A DNA stretch of 64,000 bases from Anoplolepis gracilipes (taxonomy: Eukaryota; Arthropoda; Insecta; Hymenoptera; Formicidae): positions 19,090,001 through 19,154,000 of the forward strand of contig NC_132971.1 of NCBI RefSeq assembly GCF_047496725.1. The letters are read 5' to 3'. Positions 1-13,373 of this stretch are shown here, piece by piece; the first letter of the stretch is position 1; each line of letters starts with the position of its first letter. The position numbers and the translations under genes are program-made. The notes under the pieces were generated by a model that saw nothing but the letters and a program-made list of their open reading frames with translations, was not told the DNA's origin and made no database searches.

Positions 1-1744
1 ATGTTTCTTGCAATTTATGTCAGTAAATTCTACCTGAACTATTTAGAGTAGTCAAAGATTCCGAATGCCATATGTTTAGAATTTTTATTTTTATGTTTGT
101 GATAAAAATATGCCACAAGACCGACAGAAAGAGGCACTGTAGAACTATAAAATTAGAAAGTTTCTATTTTTAAATTGTTTTAATGATATGTAACAGAAAT
201 ATAAATAAAGATCTTTCTTTTCAAAATTTTCTAAATTTGCGATATATGGCAAAACAATTCATGTATGATGTAATTTTTCTCCAACTAAAGCGAAAAACGA
301 TGTAAAATGCATCTTTCTCACCTTGCATCTCATTATTACTACTAGTTACTGGTACTAGTTTGAATAAATAAACAGATGCTACCATTTGTAGGACACGCGA
401 TCTCAATACAGGGAGTAGGCGTGTGATTAAATATGCTCTTGATACACAGATAAAAATTAAAGCAAATATAAAAATTTGCCTCTGATATATGAAAATTTGT
501 TGTAAATATTACAAAAATGTCATGTCAATTTAATAAATTTTCTACATATATAAATGTAATTCTGTTTTAATAAAATTTGTTTATAAGTTTTTGAAATATG
601 TGTTAATTTTTTATTACTTTTATTACATGTATTATTTTTTTATATATATGTTATTTTTTTATTACTACTATTATTTTAATTTCTTTAAGTTAATAAATCT
701 TTTTAAATAAATATAATTTATATTTTAAATTAAAAATTAATAATTTTAGTTAATAAATAGATTTTAAATTGTACAATAAAAAATACTTTTTCAACATATT
801 ATTAAGAACCATGCGATTCTACTAATCCCACGCCATTGCTTTATGTGTTACACGTGCGCATCTTGGCGATTACGCTCAAACTAGGACAAGATGAAAATCG
901 ACATACTTGCGATTATGTGTGTAAATTTGGGTACATCCGTCAGATTTCCTGCGGAAAAATTATGATCGAGGAATCATCTGTCCACGCATAAATAAGAAAT
1001 GGGCAATTTTTCAAAGTGCTAATTCGACAATGTACCGTGTCATGTCGTGATGAAACGACAGATATTTTTGGATTTCTGCTGAGAAATCGAAATGACGTTA
1101 AATCGCTCGTTTCAAGTTCGACACGCTTTCGAGAGTCTAAGGAAAGTTTTGGGACAAAAATCCATTTATACGTAAAAATTAAAAAAGCTAACGTGAAAAA
1201 TGATATCAACGTATATATTAATTTAATTAAGTGCTTTTAATAAATTAATGTTAAATTTAATAAACTAATAGGAAGAGTCTATACGTATACGATGCCATAA
1301 ATATTGCATCATTATGTTTGTATAATTTGTTTATATAGATAGATATGTATATAGATATATATAGATATAATATGTATATAGATATATTTAAATAGTTATA
1401 TATTGTATAGTTTATACAGATCGTACGCATCTGTAATGAGTTAATTAATTTTTTAACAAGTTGCATTGTAATGATTTTTATGTGAGATTAAGTTGTCTAG
1501 ATGTAAGTTATATTAGCATCCTATCTGCGCTTCTTTGTCAATTAATTCTGGATGTATGTAAAAAGAAAATGACATATATTTTTTAATTCTCGTCTAGCTA
1601 GAGAAAAACCGAAACATTTTTTATTCTTAATGTTTTTGTCAATTTTCTTCATATGATAAATTTTTAGTGATAAAGATATAACTTTCACGCCGTGTATACA
1701 CCTAATATATTATGCATACGATACGAATAAACATACGTCTCTGT
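1..1744. other. AT-rich intergenic DNA
   Basis: Very AT-rich apart from 800-1180. The only open frames are short and mutually overlapping on both strands. Nothing recognisable. Confidence 0.6.
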
Positions 1745-1782
1745 ACACACACACACGCACACGCACACACACACACACGCAC

Positions 1783-1815
<33 letters not shown>
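1745..1815. repeat. (CA)n microsatellite with CACG interruptions
   Basis: About 70 bp of CA repeats broken by several CG units, then a pure run. Confidence 0.95.
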
Positions 1816-4800
1816 TCATGTAAATATTTCTCCTAAAAAAATTTGACCATAAATCACAAATGACTCGGTTTTCATCGTATGATTGATTAGTAGTTCTTTT
1901 TCGGTGACGCTTAAAAAGTTTGATAATAAAAATACAAGATGTAGAAAATAATTAAAATAAGACATAAGAAAATAATATATACGTGATAAATGTCGACTTG
2001 TGTGTTGTAAAAATGCGTGTCATATAAGACAAATTATCTCTCGTAAGAATATGTTTTCAATTTGGGAGACTGTGAAGTGTCTCTTCCCCTTTCGCTCATC
2101 TCTCATTACCATCGAATTACGTACACGGGAATGAGACAGGGTGCAGAGTAAGAGGGAAGAAGAGAGAATTTCGCAAATGGACGAATAATTAAAGGCGATT
2201 CGGATCATGTGAGTGGTATAGTTCACACAGTTACATCTCGAACTCCTTCTCAATGGACGGCCCGGTTGGTATGGTTGGCAGGTGAGCAGCGATGTGTTGT
2301 ACACACGCGTGTACATACGTTGCGCGCGTGCACACATACGGCATTCGCACATACACATCCGGCCGGGTAATGAGATTCTCTTCTCCGTGGTAAAGTTCCC
2401 ATCGTCGTCTTGGCATATCGGTCCTCACACGACGCAACTTTGTTACGAGATTGTGTCAAAAGATACGCGACGCTCCATCGACGCAACACTCACCATCCAG
2501 GAACAAATAGACTTCGATGTTTTCCTTTAACGTACAATATATTAAGCTACAATTAATAATAGGCTGATTCTGATGTTAATTTGTTACATAGTAATTGTAA
2601 GTAAATATAAAAAAAAAATGAAAACAATTTTAAAAAACGTATTAGTAAATTAATAAAAAAATATGTATAGTGTGGATTATTAAATATTTAATGAATTTAA
2701 GTATATGCCTATTAACAATAAGTATATTTACCAAAAACCTACAAAATTTCAAATTCATGTATCTATCTATTTTTTACTGACAGTAACATATTTATAATAA
2801 AAATTATAATTTTTTTTACTAAAAAAATTCTTGAAAAGAGAGTCACATTTATTCTATTAAAGTAATTTACGATTTGTGACGATTATTGATTAAAATAGGC
2901 GTAAAGAAAAAAATATTACATATCAAGAATTGCTATTAATTCTGTCAATTTTATTAATAATTGTGAATTATTATAATAATTTAATATACGTTTGTTATAT
3001 CGACTATTATAATCAGTTTACTGTTTATTGAGTTGTGGCAAATCGCGCATTAAATTATTTCCAAATAAATAACACACGCTCAATTAGTGTATGAAGATAA
3101 ATTAAGATTTTTTTCTGTGAATATATTTCGCGAATGGTCTTGATAGTAGTAAAAGAAAAAAAGAGGAAGAATAGAGAAAAGTTGTATAGATGAGAAAGAA
3201 AGAGAGAGAAATACAGTTAAGAATTCATCGCACGTGTAACTGCTATATCTAGCTGTTCTTGCTTTTATCTGATGCTCCATTTAAATAGGAATTCCTAATT
3301 ACAATTGTACGTTTCCTTCTCGTCGCGGTTCTTATTAGATATATGCATCGTTATACAAAAGCATACCACTTTTTAAGAAGTCTACTATTATTAAACAAAA
3401 TTTGTAATTCAAAAATTGATGTCGAGAAATACTGTAACATATTATTATAACACTTATGCAAATATCCGTATGTGCTTGTATTTTATAAACATATAACGTT
3501 CTTTTGTAAGCATATATCAAGATCTCGATTCCTTGTTTTTTCCGACAATTTTTGACAAAGTGGATCAAATGTTTAATAAGAGAAAAATCACGAAGACATT
3601 TTATGAATTTCTAATTTAAATTTCGATCAAGAGTGAGCTAATGATTCGTGTGTTGATTCGTTTATCTTTTTAACGTAGTAGAAGCGCATGTAAAATAAAT
3701 GATTAGCATGTCTTCGTGTGACGATGCCGTTGCCCTCATGATTGCTTCCGTACGATATGACGATTTAATGATTTATGAGAGTTATTATGATTCGAAATGA
3801 TTTATGGCGCGACTCATGATAGCATGCGATTCCTTGCGCAAGGCTAAAAAATTCAATTCATCATTACCCATGTAGGATATATGATTAAAAGGACTACACC
3901 GTCTATGAAATGTAAATTGCACTATCCAGCTTTATCGTCAATATGTCTTTTCTCTTTTCCGAGAGTTTCGCTCGACAAAAATTATTCGTCGCGCATATAT
4001 ATATCTTTCAAATATTGAAATAAACAAATATGTACGTTAGATGCTGGAAAATGAGTTTTGCGTCGTTAAGTAATTAGTAGAAAGCTGTCCAGCGACATTT
4101 TCGTCTTTTATTTCTGTTTAGCTATGGAAATTAATTCGAGGTATCCACGCATAGAATGCGATTTTCGTTTCTAGACGGAAATAATTTTTGACAGAATCCC
4201 ATAAGATTTCACTCGTGCGTGGCCGCGGTCGTCGTGATGCCAAGAGAAATCGAACTTGATCGTTAAGCGAGTCGCGAATCGCGAGCTCGGCCCATTAGCC
4301 GCGTTCGAGTCCCCTCTGGCCCCGTCGAGGCCCCAAACGCAAGGAAATTCATCATTAATAATGTTTTCGTAGCAATAAATTGTTTATCCGAGAATCAAGC
4401 ATTTTTCGACATTGCGTGCGCGCAAAGTGTACTTTTTACACAAAGAGAGGTGATTCATATTTTTAAAGACGGTGATATATGTAAGATACGGGCTGTTTGA
4501 ATAAATTAAAATATTATATTAATTTTCATTTTAAGATTGTAAACTAAACCAGGGATAAAGGCTTTTTTTTTAAAGAGACTCTTTTTATCAACGCGAGAAA
4601 GACAAGGCATTTCTTGCAATTAAAAAGTACGCGATAAACCTCAATATTATTTAAAATGTCTTACTTTATCTAAATTATTGTATCAGTGTATTGCTAATGT
4701 ATTATTAATTATTGAAAATATATAGTTGTACTAATAATAAATTAGCACTTGGAATCTTTTGAAAATGTGTTTCTATTTGTATCGTAAATTTTTATCAACA

Positions 4801-5160
4801 TTATATGTCGAATTTGATTCATATTAGAATAGTCGAATAAAAAATTAATTTATAAGCATACGTTGTTAATTTTATATCAGATAATAAAGAAAATGACAGA
4901 CGCGTGTATAAGTATAGTATAAAAATTGTATAAAAATGCAAGAATGCTAAAAACGAAACAAAGTTGTAAAAATTGACTTTTTAAGTAACATTTGGATACA
5001 AACTATAGCAAATTTCTTCCTTTCTTCTTCCCTCTTTATCTTATCCAAGCATATAATTCTAAATAAAAAATGAACGACGCGACTATTAATATACGATATA
5101 CGATATTAGTGTGTTGAAATAAAAATAGGCGGAATGTAAAATCGCATTATATAATTTCTA
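1816..5160. other. Intergenic DNA with two more complex patches
   Basis: Mostly AT-rich. 2020-2530 is more balanced, with alternating GT/CA-type sequence and overlapping frames that do not look coding. 3641-3802 holds six ATGATT words. 4200-4345 is locally GC-rich (GGCCGCGGTCGTCG and following). It has a tRNA-like GTTCGAGTCC word but no T-stem partner. No gene is called. Confidence 0.5.
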
Positions 5161-5462
5161 GGATCCTGTTTGTCGAACATCGTTCGCAAAAGTGCAGTGT
5201 TACGTTACGGCGGAATTCGCGGAGAGAATTTCCGCATATATCGAGAGCCACCTGTAAACCTCCCTCCCTCCCACCCTCCCTCCCTCTTTCTTTCTCTCTA
5301 TAATCTACGCAGATACGATCAATCACCGTATTCGATGCTCGAGCGAGCTACGGAGGAAAGGTGCACCATATCATCGACAAGCTCGATAGAAAGCACTGTT
5401 CGATGTCAGCGTAACCAGCGCAAGTTGTTGCCGGAGATTTGTTGTTCTGTGTATGTGTATAC

Positions 5463-5506
<44 letters not shown>

Positions 5507-5820
5507 CGGAACGTCTTTGCCGGTATGAGTTAAGCGCGTCTGTGTTCTCTCGGGTTCCCCCGTACTGATGGGACCTTGTTTCATGACCCACATAAAGCAA
5601 GGCCGTTAACACTACTCACGACTCGCTCACATGTATGGGCAGCGGGGTCCCTGCGAGGTGCGCTCTGCGCTCTATGGAGGTCCACGTGCATCTCCTACCA
5701 CACGTAGCGCGTCGGACTCCCGTGCGGGATGGCCCCAAATTCGTACCACCTGGTGTACTCGAAAAAGATAAGGGATCCGAGATATATGTACCTTGTTCGG
5801 CTAGTGTGTGTCACTTTTAA
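5161..5820. other. Moderately CpG-rich stretch with (GT)n
   Basis: Contains a CCCTCC-rich patch at 5260-5290 and a (GT)n tract at 5471-5504. Overlapping open frames on both strands arise from these repeats. It could be regulatory or part of a non-coding transcript; no coding evidence. Confidence 0.4.
5471..5504. repeat. (GT)n microsatellite
   Basis: About 17 uninterrupted GT units. Confidence 0.95.
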
Positions 5821-6457
5821 ACTCAAGTGGTTAAATTGAGAGCTGACAGTCGTCTTTTTATTAACCCATTAAGAGAGAAAGGCCCTAATTAAAATATATA
5901 AAAATTTAATTGTGTGTTTAAGTCACGTTGTTTTTATTTTCTCATATTTATGCTGAAATTATTCAATTTAATAAGTACTGCTATTCTCTTGTATCTGAAA
6001 AATGACAGATATATATTTGAGAGAGACGACTATTATATATGTATGTAAATTTTTAGACATACGAAATGTATTCATTATTGTTTATGAAAGAAGAAGTACA
6101 TGGCCTGCGTTTACTTTTCAAAAATCTCTTTTATGAAAATATTTTTAGAATAATTATTTCTCTTTTTTTTCTCTTTTAAAATTGTACGTTGGTCAATAAT
6201 GACTTTCTTTGATCTATTTTTAGAAATATACTTCATGTCTGTAGCGTCTTTTAAAAAAATAAAATAAAGTGATTTTGTATAATAAAAGATAATCGATGAG
6301 AATTGACCGAGTCAATCTTGGGCTTCCTTGTATTACTTATATGGCATGTAGAAGCAAATTTTCCAAGATTTATCTTTGATCTTGAAAAGTAAAAAGACTT
6401 CTCATGTATGTGTGTATACATATTTGAATAAATCAAACTTTTTTTTCTATTTTAGAG

Positions 6458-6461
<4 letters not shown>

Positions 6462-6499
<38 letters not shown>
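6462..6499. repeat. (TA)n microsatellite
   Basis: About 19 TA units. Confidence 0.95.
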
Positions 6500-6503
<4 letters not shown>

Positions 6504-6779
6504 TTAGTTTTGCTACTTCTTTTCGTTCTGGATCAGAATAGGATTGCACTTTTTCAAGTTAACGTGTGTATATAGTAGAAAGAGAAAAAATATTAGAGAA
6601 TGTGAATTTTACTACATATTCATCTAAATTATTTTGATGAATTACTTTTTAGCTATCTTAGCAGTTACTGTAGTACGAGTGTTCAATATCATCATCAAAC
6701 TACAAATCGTATTTCCTCAAAGAAATTTCTTAAAATTACATTTTGTTTTCCTCCAATATATGTATGTTTTTTTATTTAG

Positions 6780-7311
6780 GTTCACGCGTACCGTCCTTGT
6801 GTAACTTTATTAAGCGCGCGAGCGCAATCTTTGCGAAGAAGTTCGTTTTTATACGGTTCATCTTGATGAAGTGGTCCGGCCAGTGCGCAAAGAGCTCAAC
6901 GGGCGAGATGAAGAAGCCACGGTGTTCCTCCGAGAGTCCCCGCTCCTGCTCCTCTCTTACGACGTGTGTATTTTACGCGCGTGTGCGTCGTGCCGTATCT
7001 CGATGCTGAGTAGGTCACACCGATGTGATACATGTGATGGTGCGAGCGAGGATATAGTGGTAGCACGTACCAACGCGCGCATGGCGTTATCGTGCTCGTG
7101 CTGGAGTCTGGTTGCAGGTCTGACGAGCAGGCCCATACAGTGCCACGGCACCTTGATCTTGATCTTGACTCCGCACAAGGCCCGGCATACGCCGCCGGGA
7201 ACTTGGATGATTGCATTCCATGTTTTCATATTCCGTGTGAATAATCCCGCGATTTATTACGAGCGCACATGGTTGCATCGAAACTTCTTTCATTTTTTTT
7301 TTCTTTTTTGA
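6780..7311 (+). other. CpG-rich island with a possible exon start
   Basis: A good acceptor (TTTTTTTATTTAG at 6767-6779) opens a sharply more GC-rich stretch. Two plus-strand frames are long and open (to 7009 and to 7311), but neither has an ATG in a credible place or a product I know. A non-coding exon or regulatory island is as likely as a coding exon. Confidence 0.25.
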
Positions 7312-10300
7312 CATAGTTGTCATTCTTTTTGAAGAACCTATCTTCAAACTTCTTATCAAATTCGTATTTTTTATTATTTTCCAATTAAATTTATATTACT
7401 TAGAAAAGTATATATAGCTATATGTATATAATAGAATGTTTGTAATTAATATAATTATAAATGTTTATAATTAATCTAATTGCATGCGTGTCGGATTAAA
7501 TGCTTTAATAACAAGTGTAGATTTCTCTTTGTACTTTTACAATTCGCATTATGCACGTTACGTTCTTCAATTTTATTCCATAAATTAAATCTTATAATAT
7601 TCTATAGTAATACTCTATATTGTAATATTATATGCAAATCTTATTAAATTATTAGTTATAGAAGAAATGTGAATTTGATATATGTAATTGAATTATCACA
7701 ATAAATCTTGAATAATAATACATATACTTTGTATTTAGACATATTAATTAATTCATATAATTTATAAACTCCTCTCCACGACATCTTCTATTTAGTTTTT
7801 ATCTTTCTTAGCTGTTTTTTAGTAACTGTTTTTTGTGGATATATTATAAATATAATTATTGCTATTTTTCGCAATCGGTCCATATTAGAAGAAATGTATG
7901 TTACATAGCAACAGAAATTTCATTATATCTCTGTGTTAAACATTATTCATCTCAATTACGAAATCTTTGATTGTATTTAAATCTGCTTATTTTTTAAATT
8001 AAAATTTAATAAAGCTAAATATATCGCACTATATTCTTTACTTTTTATATATCAATGCCAATCATATTTAGTTGCATACATTCTCTTAAAAAGTCTCCTT
8101 TATAAATATTATCATTTATTAATTTTTATTATTCTTTTTTTAGTAAATATTATATCATTTCTAAAATAATCGCTCATAAGTCATAACAGTATATACAAAT
8201 TTTTCTTGATATCAGAGTCTCAACGAACATAAAAAATAATATAATTTATATATCACAATACATAAATTTTTTTCATTTGCAAAATAATATCATGAACAAC
8301 ACATGTTAGAAAAGTTCATCGACCATGTGCTCCTATTCGATCATTTCGACCTGGATTCGCAGAGAAGGCTTCACTCTAAGGAGACATTAAAAATTGCGAT
8401 TTACGTTTTCTGGCACGCTATCCGTAATTATCGACCAATTCGTGTCGATCACGATGCTGCTTTAGATACGATTTTGTATGTCAGCGCAAGAGGTGACTTC
8501 AAAGATCAGGAGCGAAAAGGGTTTGAAAACCAGATGTTTCTGATTCGTTTTCTTTTATTTTATTGGTATTATCCTCCCTCTCTTTTTCTCTTTACAAAGA
8601 TTGTTGTCATAATGGAGACTTTGGCCGTATCTGGCACAATCTTGGATTCCGCGTGCGAACAGCAAAATCCTCCAGGCATGCTCGATTCAAAGTACTCATT
8701 TTAACGTTTTACCGATAACACATGTTATATTATACGTGAATAAATACCACTATTATATTTGATATTATCGAAAGTCAACTTGTAATGGAATATTTAATTT
8801 TTGTCATAATTTGTAGTAATCAAATCAATCGATAAAAAAAACATAATTTATCTCTGTGATCTAATAAATCACTGTGAAGTCTTATATTAGTGTTTGCATA
8901 AATAGTGGATATATTTAATACGTTGTTTAAATTTAAAAACATTTAATATTGTATTTTTTAAGACATTATTTTAAAGATATTTTATAAGATAGACGGGGAT
9001 CAATAATCGAAAAAATCATTCGATTTCTTTTAGAAAACACTTTGCATTGAAACGTTTGCGAATGCAATAGTAATGAAATAATTGTTACTCTACAACAACT
9101 ATCATTTTCATTCTTATTATTAGAAATAAAGAACAGTGATTTACCTCGTGAAAAATTATATGTATAAGCATAGTCACTTATGTATTCCTCAATAGCTGTA
9201 CTGCTTTAAATTGCGATATTTTCTAGTTGACAAAATTAAGGTTTATTGTTAGTTTTGCCAATTTACTGCTAATCATTCGTTTATCAAAAATATTACACAT
9301 GCACAACATTAATGTTACATGATTAACAAGGTGCGATGTATTATCGGTAACAAATCGAACGTTTCAATAAACATTTTTTGGGACTAATATTCTAATACAG
9401 GCTTTTAATCGCAAATCCTGTTCGTAGAAGCGTAATATAACAATGCGAAAAATCATATAATCAATTTAACTCATTGTACTTGAACGAAGTAACTACTCTT
9501 AGAATTTTATATACGAACTGATTTCACTCTAATATTAATTTCCTGCATTGCAACCTGTTTTCTATCTCAAATAGAATATTTTATTTTTTAACCACATAAC
9601 TACAACTACATGCAACAGGCATTATTAAAAATTCAGTAGTCTCAAATTTCATATCCATTTCATATATATAATAATAGTATATGGATATTTTCCTTGTCAA
9701 CCCTTGTGTAGTAATATCAGAACCGGAAGTAGATAATTCCCTTTACGCGATATAATGATAAAAAATATAAAATAATCACCTCAAAGTAACCCGTTATTAA
9801 ATAATAAAATAATATAGTTATTGTATTATAGTTATTGTAATATTATAAATAATTTATAAAAATTAAGAATATATTTTTAATGATTTCTCTACTATATTCC
9901 ACTTTGGTTCATTCTGGCTTTTTAAATACAATATAATCAGCCGAATTTAATTTGAGCTTTCTAATTGGTCTTGATCTATTAACAATTTTGAATCACATTT
10001 TTCTGTGAAGTCACAATTAAATTTGAAAAATTAACTAGACAAATCATACACCTTAAAATATTGAGCTAAGGGTCTACATTCCAGTACTGATTTTTAACTC
10101 GATGATGGCTTTTTAACCTGCATTATTTAAATTCGTTTTTTCGAAACTGTGTGAAAGCACATTTAACATATATTTTGATCATTTGCTTTGATATTATTCA
10201 AGTAGAATTTTCTTAGCAACAGGGTTTGCGTATCCATCACCGAATTAATATTTATCTATATTTATGTACTATAAATACTACGAGTAGTAAGGAAAATGAC

Positions 10301-10562
10301 TCCAAGATGAATATTCATAATAATTAAAACCCATTTTTATCCAATAAACTCTCAATAACTAATAAAATTTGATAAATCTATCAAGAATGTTGATCAGGCA
10401 CTTTTTACGTCAAAAAAATTAATTCATACTCTCTTTTGTAAACTCTCGATATTTTGTGAAATATAGTTATAAGTATCTTTGATTGTTCATGGAAACTCGA
10501 TGAACTGCTGTTCATTTATCTATTTCCATTCAATCTTTTATATATAAAATAAAAAAAATATT
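7312..10562. other. AT-rich DNA 3' of FAM43
   Basis: AT-rich, with no recognised gene except the weak ORF at 8303-8704. The right part should include the FAM43 3' UTR (minus strand, below 10563), but no consensus poly(A) signal close to the stop fixes its end. Confidence 0.5.
8303..8704 (+). CDS. Possible small ORF (133 codons), unrecognised
   Basis: A true ATG-to-TAA frame in a stretch clearly less AT-rich than its surroundings, followed by AATAAA at 8739-8744. The product starts MLEKFIDHVLLFDHFDLDS, is mixed in the first 80 residues, and has a hydrophobic stretch at about 97-115 (FLIRFLLFYWYYPP onward). I recognise no family. The segment lies between two exact 11-bp direct repeats (8298-8308 and 8717-8727), so it may be an inserted fragment rather than a gene. 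Weak call. Confidence 0.18.
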   Translation: MLEKFIDHVLLFDHFDLDSQRRLHSKETLKIAIYVFWHAIRNYRPIRVDHDAALDTILYVSARGDFKDQERKGFENQMFLIRFLLFYWYYPPSLFLFTKIVVIMETLAVSGTILDSACEQQNPPGMLDSKYSF

Positions 10563-11488
10563 TCAAACCATAACACCATGTTGTGCTAACAATTGCTTCC
10601 TTTGGTGAAGACTTGGCGATTCCATAATTTCATCATTTTTCACACTATCAAATGACTTGGAGGTTTTAAAATTATTTAGGACGTTCAAGCAATTGTTGCT
10701 CGTCATTTCGAGGGACTTGGATCTCAGTGATGCACTAGCTAACTTTTTGATAGTTTCTGAGATAGGATACTTGAAATCCGTTCTCTCTCTTTCTCTCTCC
10801 TTGATTCTTTGATTATCGTCAACCACCAATAAGGAATCCTTCTTCTCCATTTTTTTAGATTCTGTTTCCTTTTGCTTATCTATTTTGGGATCTTCATGTT
10901 TCATCCTTTGATTCTCATTTTCGTTAGTTTTTATATTTATACGTGCAGTCACAGTTTCCGATTGATTCTTGAATTCCAATCGCGAACGATCGCTCTCATC
11001 CTCTTCCTTCCTGTCGTCTTGACCTAATAAAGACTTTGGTGGGGCCTCCACGTAACCACTTTCATCACTATCGGCTTCTTCATCGAGAGAATCCAAAGTT
11101 AAAAATGAAGTTTGTTCGTTTTGCAAAAATTCACGATCTGTCCTATCAGGATATTTCTCATTCGCTCGCCTCTCTCTATTTTGTTCTTCGATCCTGCTCA
11201 ATACTTCGCCCCTCGGTCGATAATCCACTACGTCGTCAAGATCTTCGATATCTTCAAAATCAAACATATTCGAAGCTGTATCCTCTTCTTCCTCCTCTTC
11301 CATTGATTCTTCTTCTTCGCTTCTTAGGGGAAACCTTTTCATGGGATGTACAGGATTGAAACGGGGACTACCGGTGCATGTCATGAAGTGAGGTGAACCT
11401 TCCGAATTTCTTCGTGGTCCGAATCCCTTGTCAACATGGTTCTCCGAAAAAACAACCCTCTTGATTGATCCTCGCCGATCGTTTTGAT
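10563..11488 (-). CDS. FAM43: FAM43 terminal coding exon 4 (low-complexity tail)
   Basis: The acceptor is CTTTTTCAG|AT (AG at 11490-11489); the stop TGA is at 10565-10563. It encodes residues 319-626, starting NQNDRRGSIKRVVFSENH. It has an acidic run (EEEESMEEEEEED, residues 376-388), a second acidic part (DLDDVVDY), and long Lys/Glu/Arg-rich, probably disordered sequence. It closes with a more ordered-looking stretch (SLHQRKQLLAQHGVMV). I see no domain here. No clear AATAAA lies close after the stop. Confidence 0.8.
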
Positions 11489-13337
11489 CTGAAAAAGTTT
11501 TAAAGGTAAGTAAGTTTCAAAGAGAAATGACATGCCATGCATTAACTGATACAACTCATCAAGCAACTGTCCTTTTCATATGTAATCAAATATCAAAATT
11601 CCTATCGTTATATATCCATTTTAAAAAATTTTAAATTTCTAAAAATAAAAATATACATACTAACAATAAACAGAAGAAGACATTCAATGTCCCATAAAAT
11701 GACATTAAACAAAGTGTTAAAAAATATATACGATATTAGTAATTAATCGTATATTTTACTTTATCAACGTTAAGTGAAGTAGGTAAGTATTTTTTCTAGT
11801 TTACTTTTCATGTTGTGTAGAAAAATTGAATATGCAAAATTATGATAAATTGCAATTTTGCGTATCTTAATTAGATGTTACAAAAGACATAAATATGCAT
11901 AATTGCAAGTTTATCAAATAAACTTGTAACTCTATCGTAATTGTTCTTGCATAATATTTCACAATAGAGAATTTGAAAAAAAATTCGTATGAAAAAAAAA
12001 AAAGAAATGATCATCTGGTTTGCGCAATTTTAATAAAATTCGATATATTCGACCGTAATAAGTTCTGCGAACAATACTAACTTCCTGCGAGGCGCTCGTC
12101 TGCACCGATGGCTCTCTCCTCACTTGTCGCCGTACTGGCGGTTTCGCATCCACTAGAGATGCTACCGTTCTCGTCAGAGGATTCGCGATTGAGAGCGTCC
12201 AACAGCCTGGCTATCCTCCAGCTATCCTGATCCTCCCAGCTGCGCGCCACGGTTTCCAAGGAACGCAATTCATCCAGCAGCCTCTGCTGTTCTATCTCTT
12301 CGGCTACTGTATCCTCTTCGATCGCTGATAGTTTTGGAGCGCTCTTTGACCTTTCCAAGGGCGGTCGATAATTCTGACCACCGGTGCTCAAAAGAAGCTT
12401 CCTACGTGGCAACGACGGATTGTCGTACAACGCGCTCGCCAGAGACAACCTGCAATAATTCATACAAATATATCATGATAATCGATCTCGTCAATAATAT
12501 ATGTTGGCTCATAATATCGCATTTCTCTCAACTATGAATTTCGTAATAAACACAGAATTAATCTTTTTAGCAAATTTTTTAAATTTAATAAAAATAGATT
12601 TTATTATTTTATATTTTTTCTCGTCATAAAATTTTGTTAGCTTTATCTTCTAGTTTGGTTTACATACTTCGTTGATTTTATCTCTAAGAAAAATCTCATA
12701 ATCCAACTCTTATAAAGCTATTAAGTCTTATAAAGCGCTTTTATAATGTTATTAAACAAATTAAGAATTAATAAAATTTAATTTATTAAAATTGTTGTAC
12801 AGTTTATCAATTTATCAAAATGTTTGTTCCTTATAATGTCTTCAATTAAAAAAAAAAAAAAAAAAAAGAATTTTGATTGATGCGTTGCAGGAAGTAGTGA
12901 ACTAATTTGTATTAGTTATTGTATTAGTGCAATTCCAGCAGGAGTACTAATGTTTAACCTATGACTTGGAAACACTGACCCGAATGTACATTGACCGATG
13001 ATCACTTCTCGTCCTGGATCGTGACTCGATCACGCGCATTTAACGATCTACAATCGTGACCAGAATCGTGATTGTACGATAGATGCATAAACATGCGTAA
13101 TTGCGCATATTTCTCAAGAGAAAGAGAGAGAAGAGAGCAAAGATAGAAAATTTCTCTTCTCTCTTCAATTAAGCGATGGAATCTAATTTATATGGTCGAC
13201 GGTATAACGAATGTGGCATGATAAAAATGCGAGGAATGCGCGCCATTGCCCGACATTGAAATGAGCCTAACGGAAACTCCGAGAATTCTGTTTGAGAAAT
13301 TATGTCACACGATTGATCGATTTAATTTTAATTAGAG

Positions 13338-13373
<36 letters not shown>

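Noticed and set aside
4300..4345. tRNA-like GTTCGAGTCC word
   Set aside because: The flanking bases do not form a T-stem and there is no A-box, D-arm or anticodon arm upstream.
5170..5568. 132-codon frame across the (GT)n tract
   Set aside because: The frame includes VCVCVC from the microsatellite and is mirrored by THTHTH frames on minus.
11381..11566. 61-codon minus frame next to FAM43 exon 4
   Set aside because: It is an out-of-phase reading of intron 3 and exon 4; the spliced frame is the one that continues to the stop.
12450..12463. ATG at 12463 as a start codon for a separate gene
   Set aside because: It lies within the intron just before the FAM43 exon 3 acceptor; splicing to exon 2 restores the family-conserved sequence in frame.
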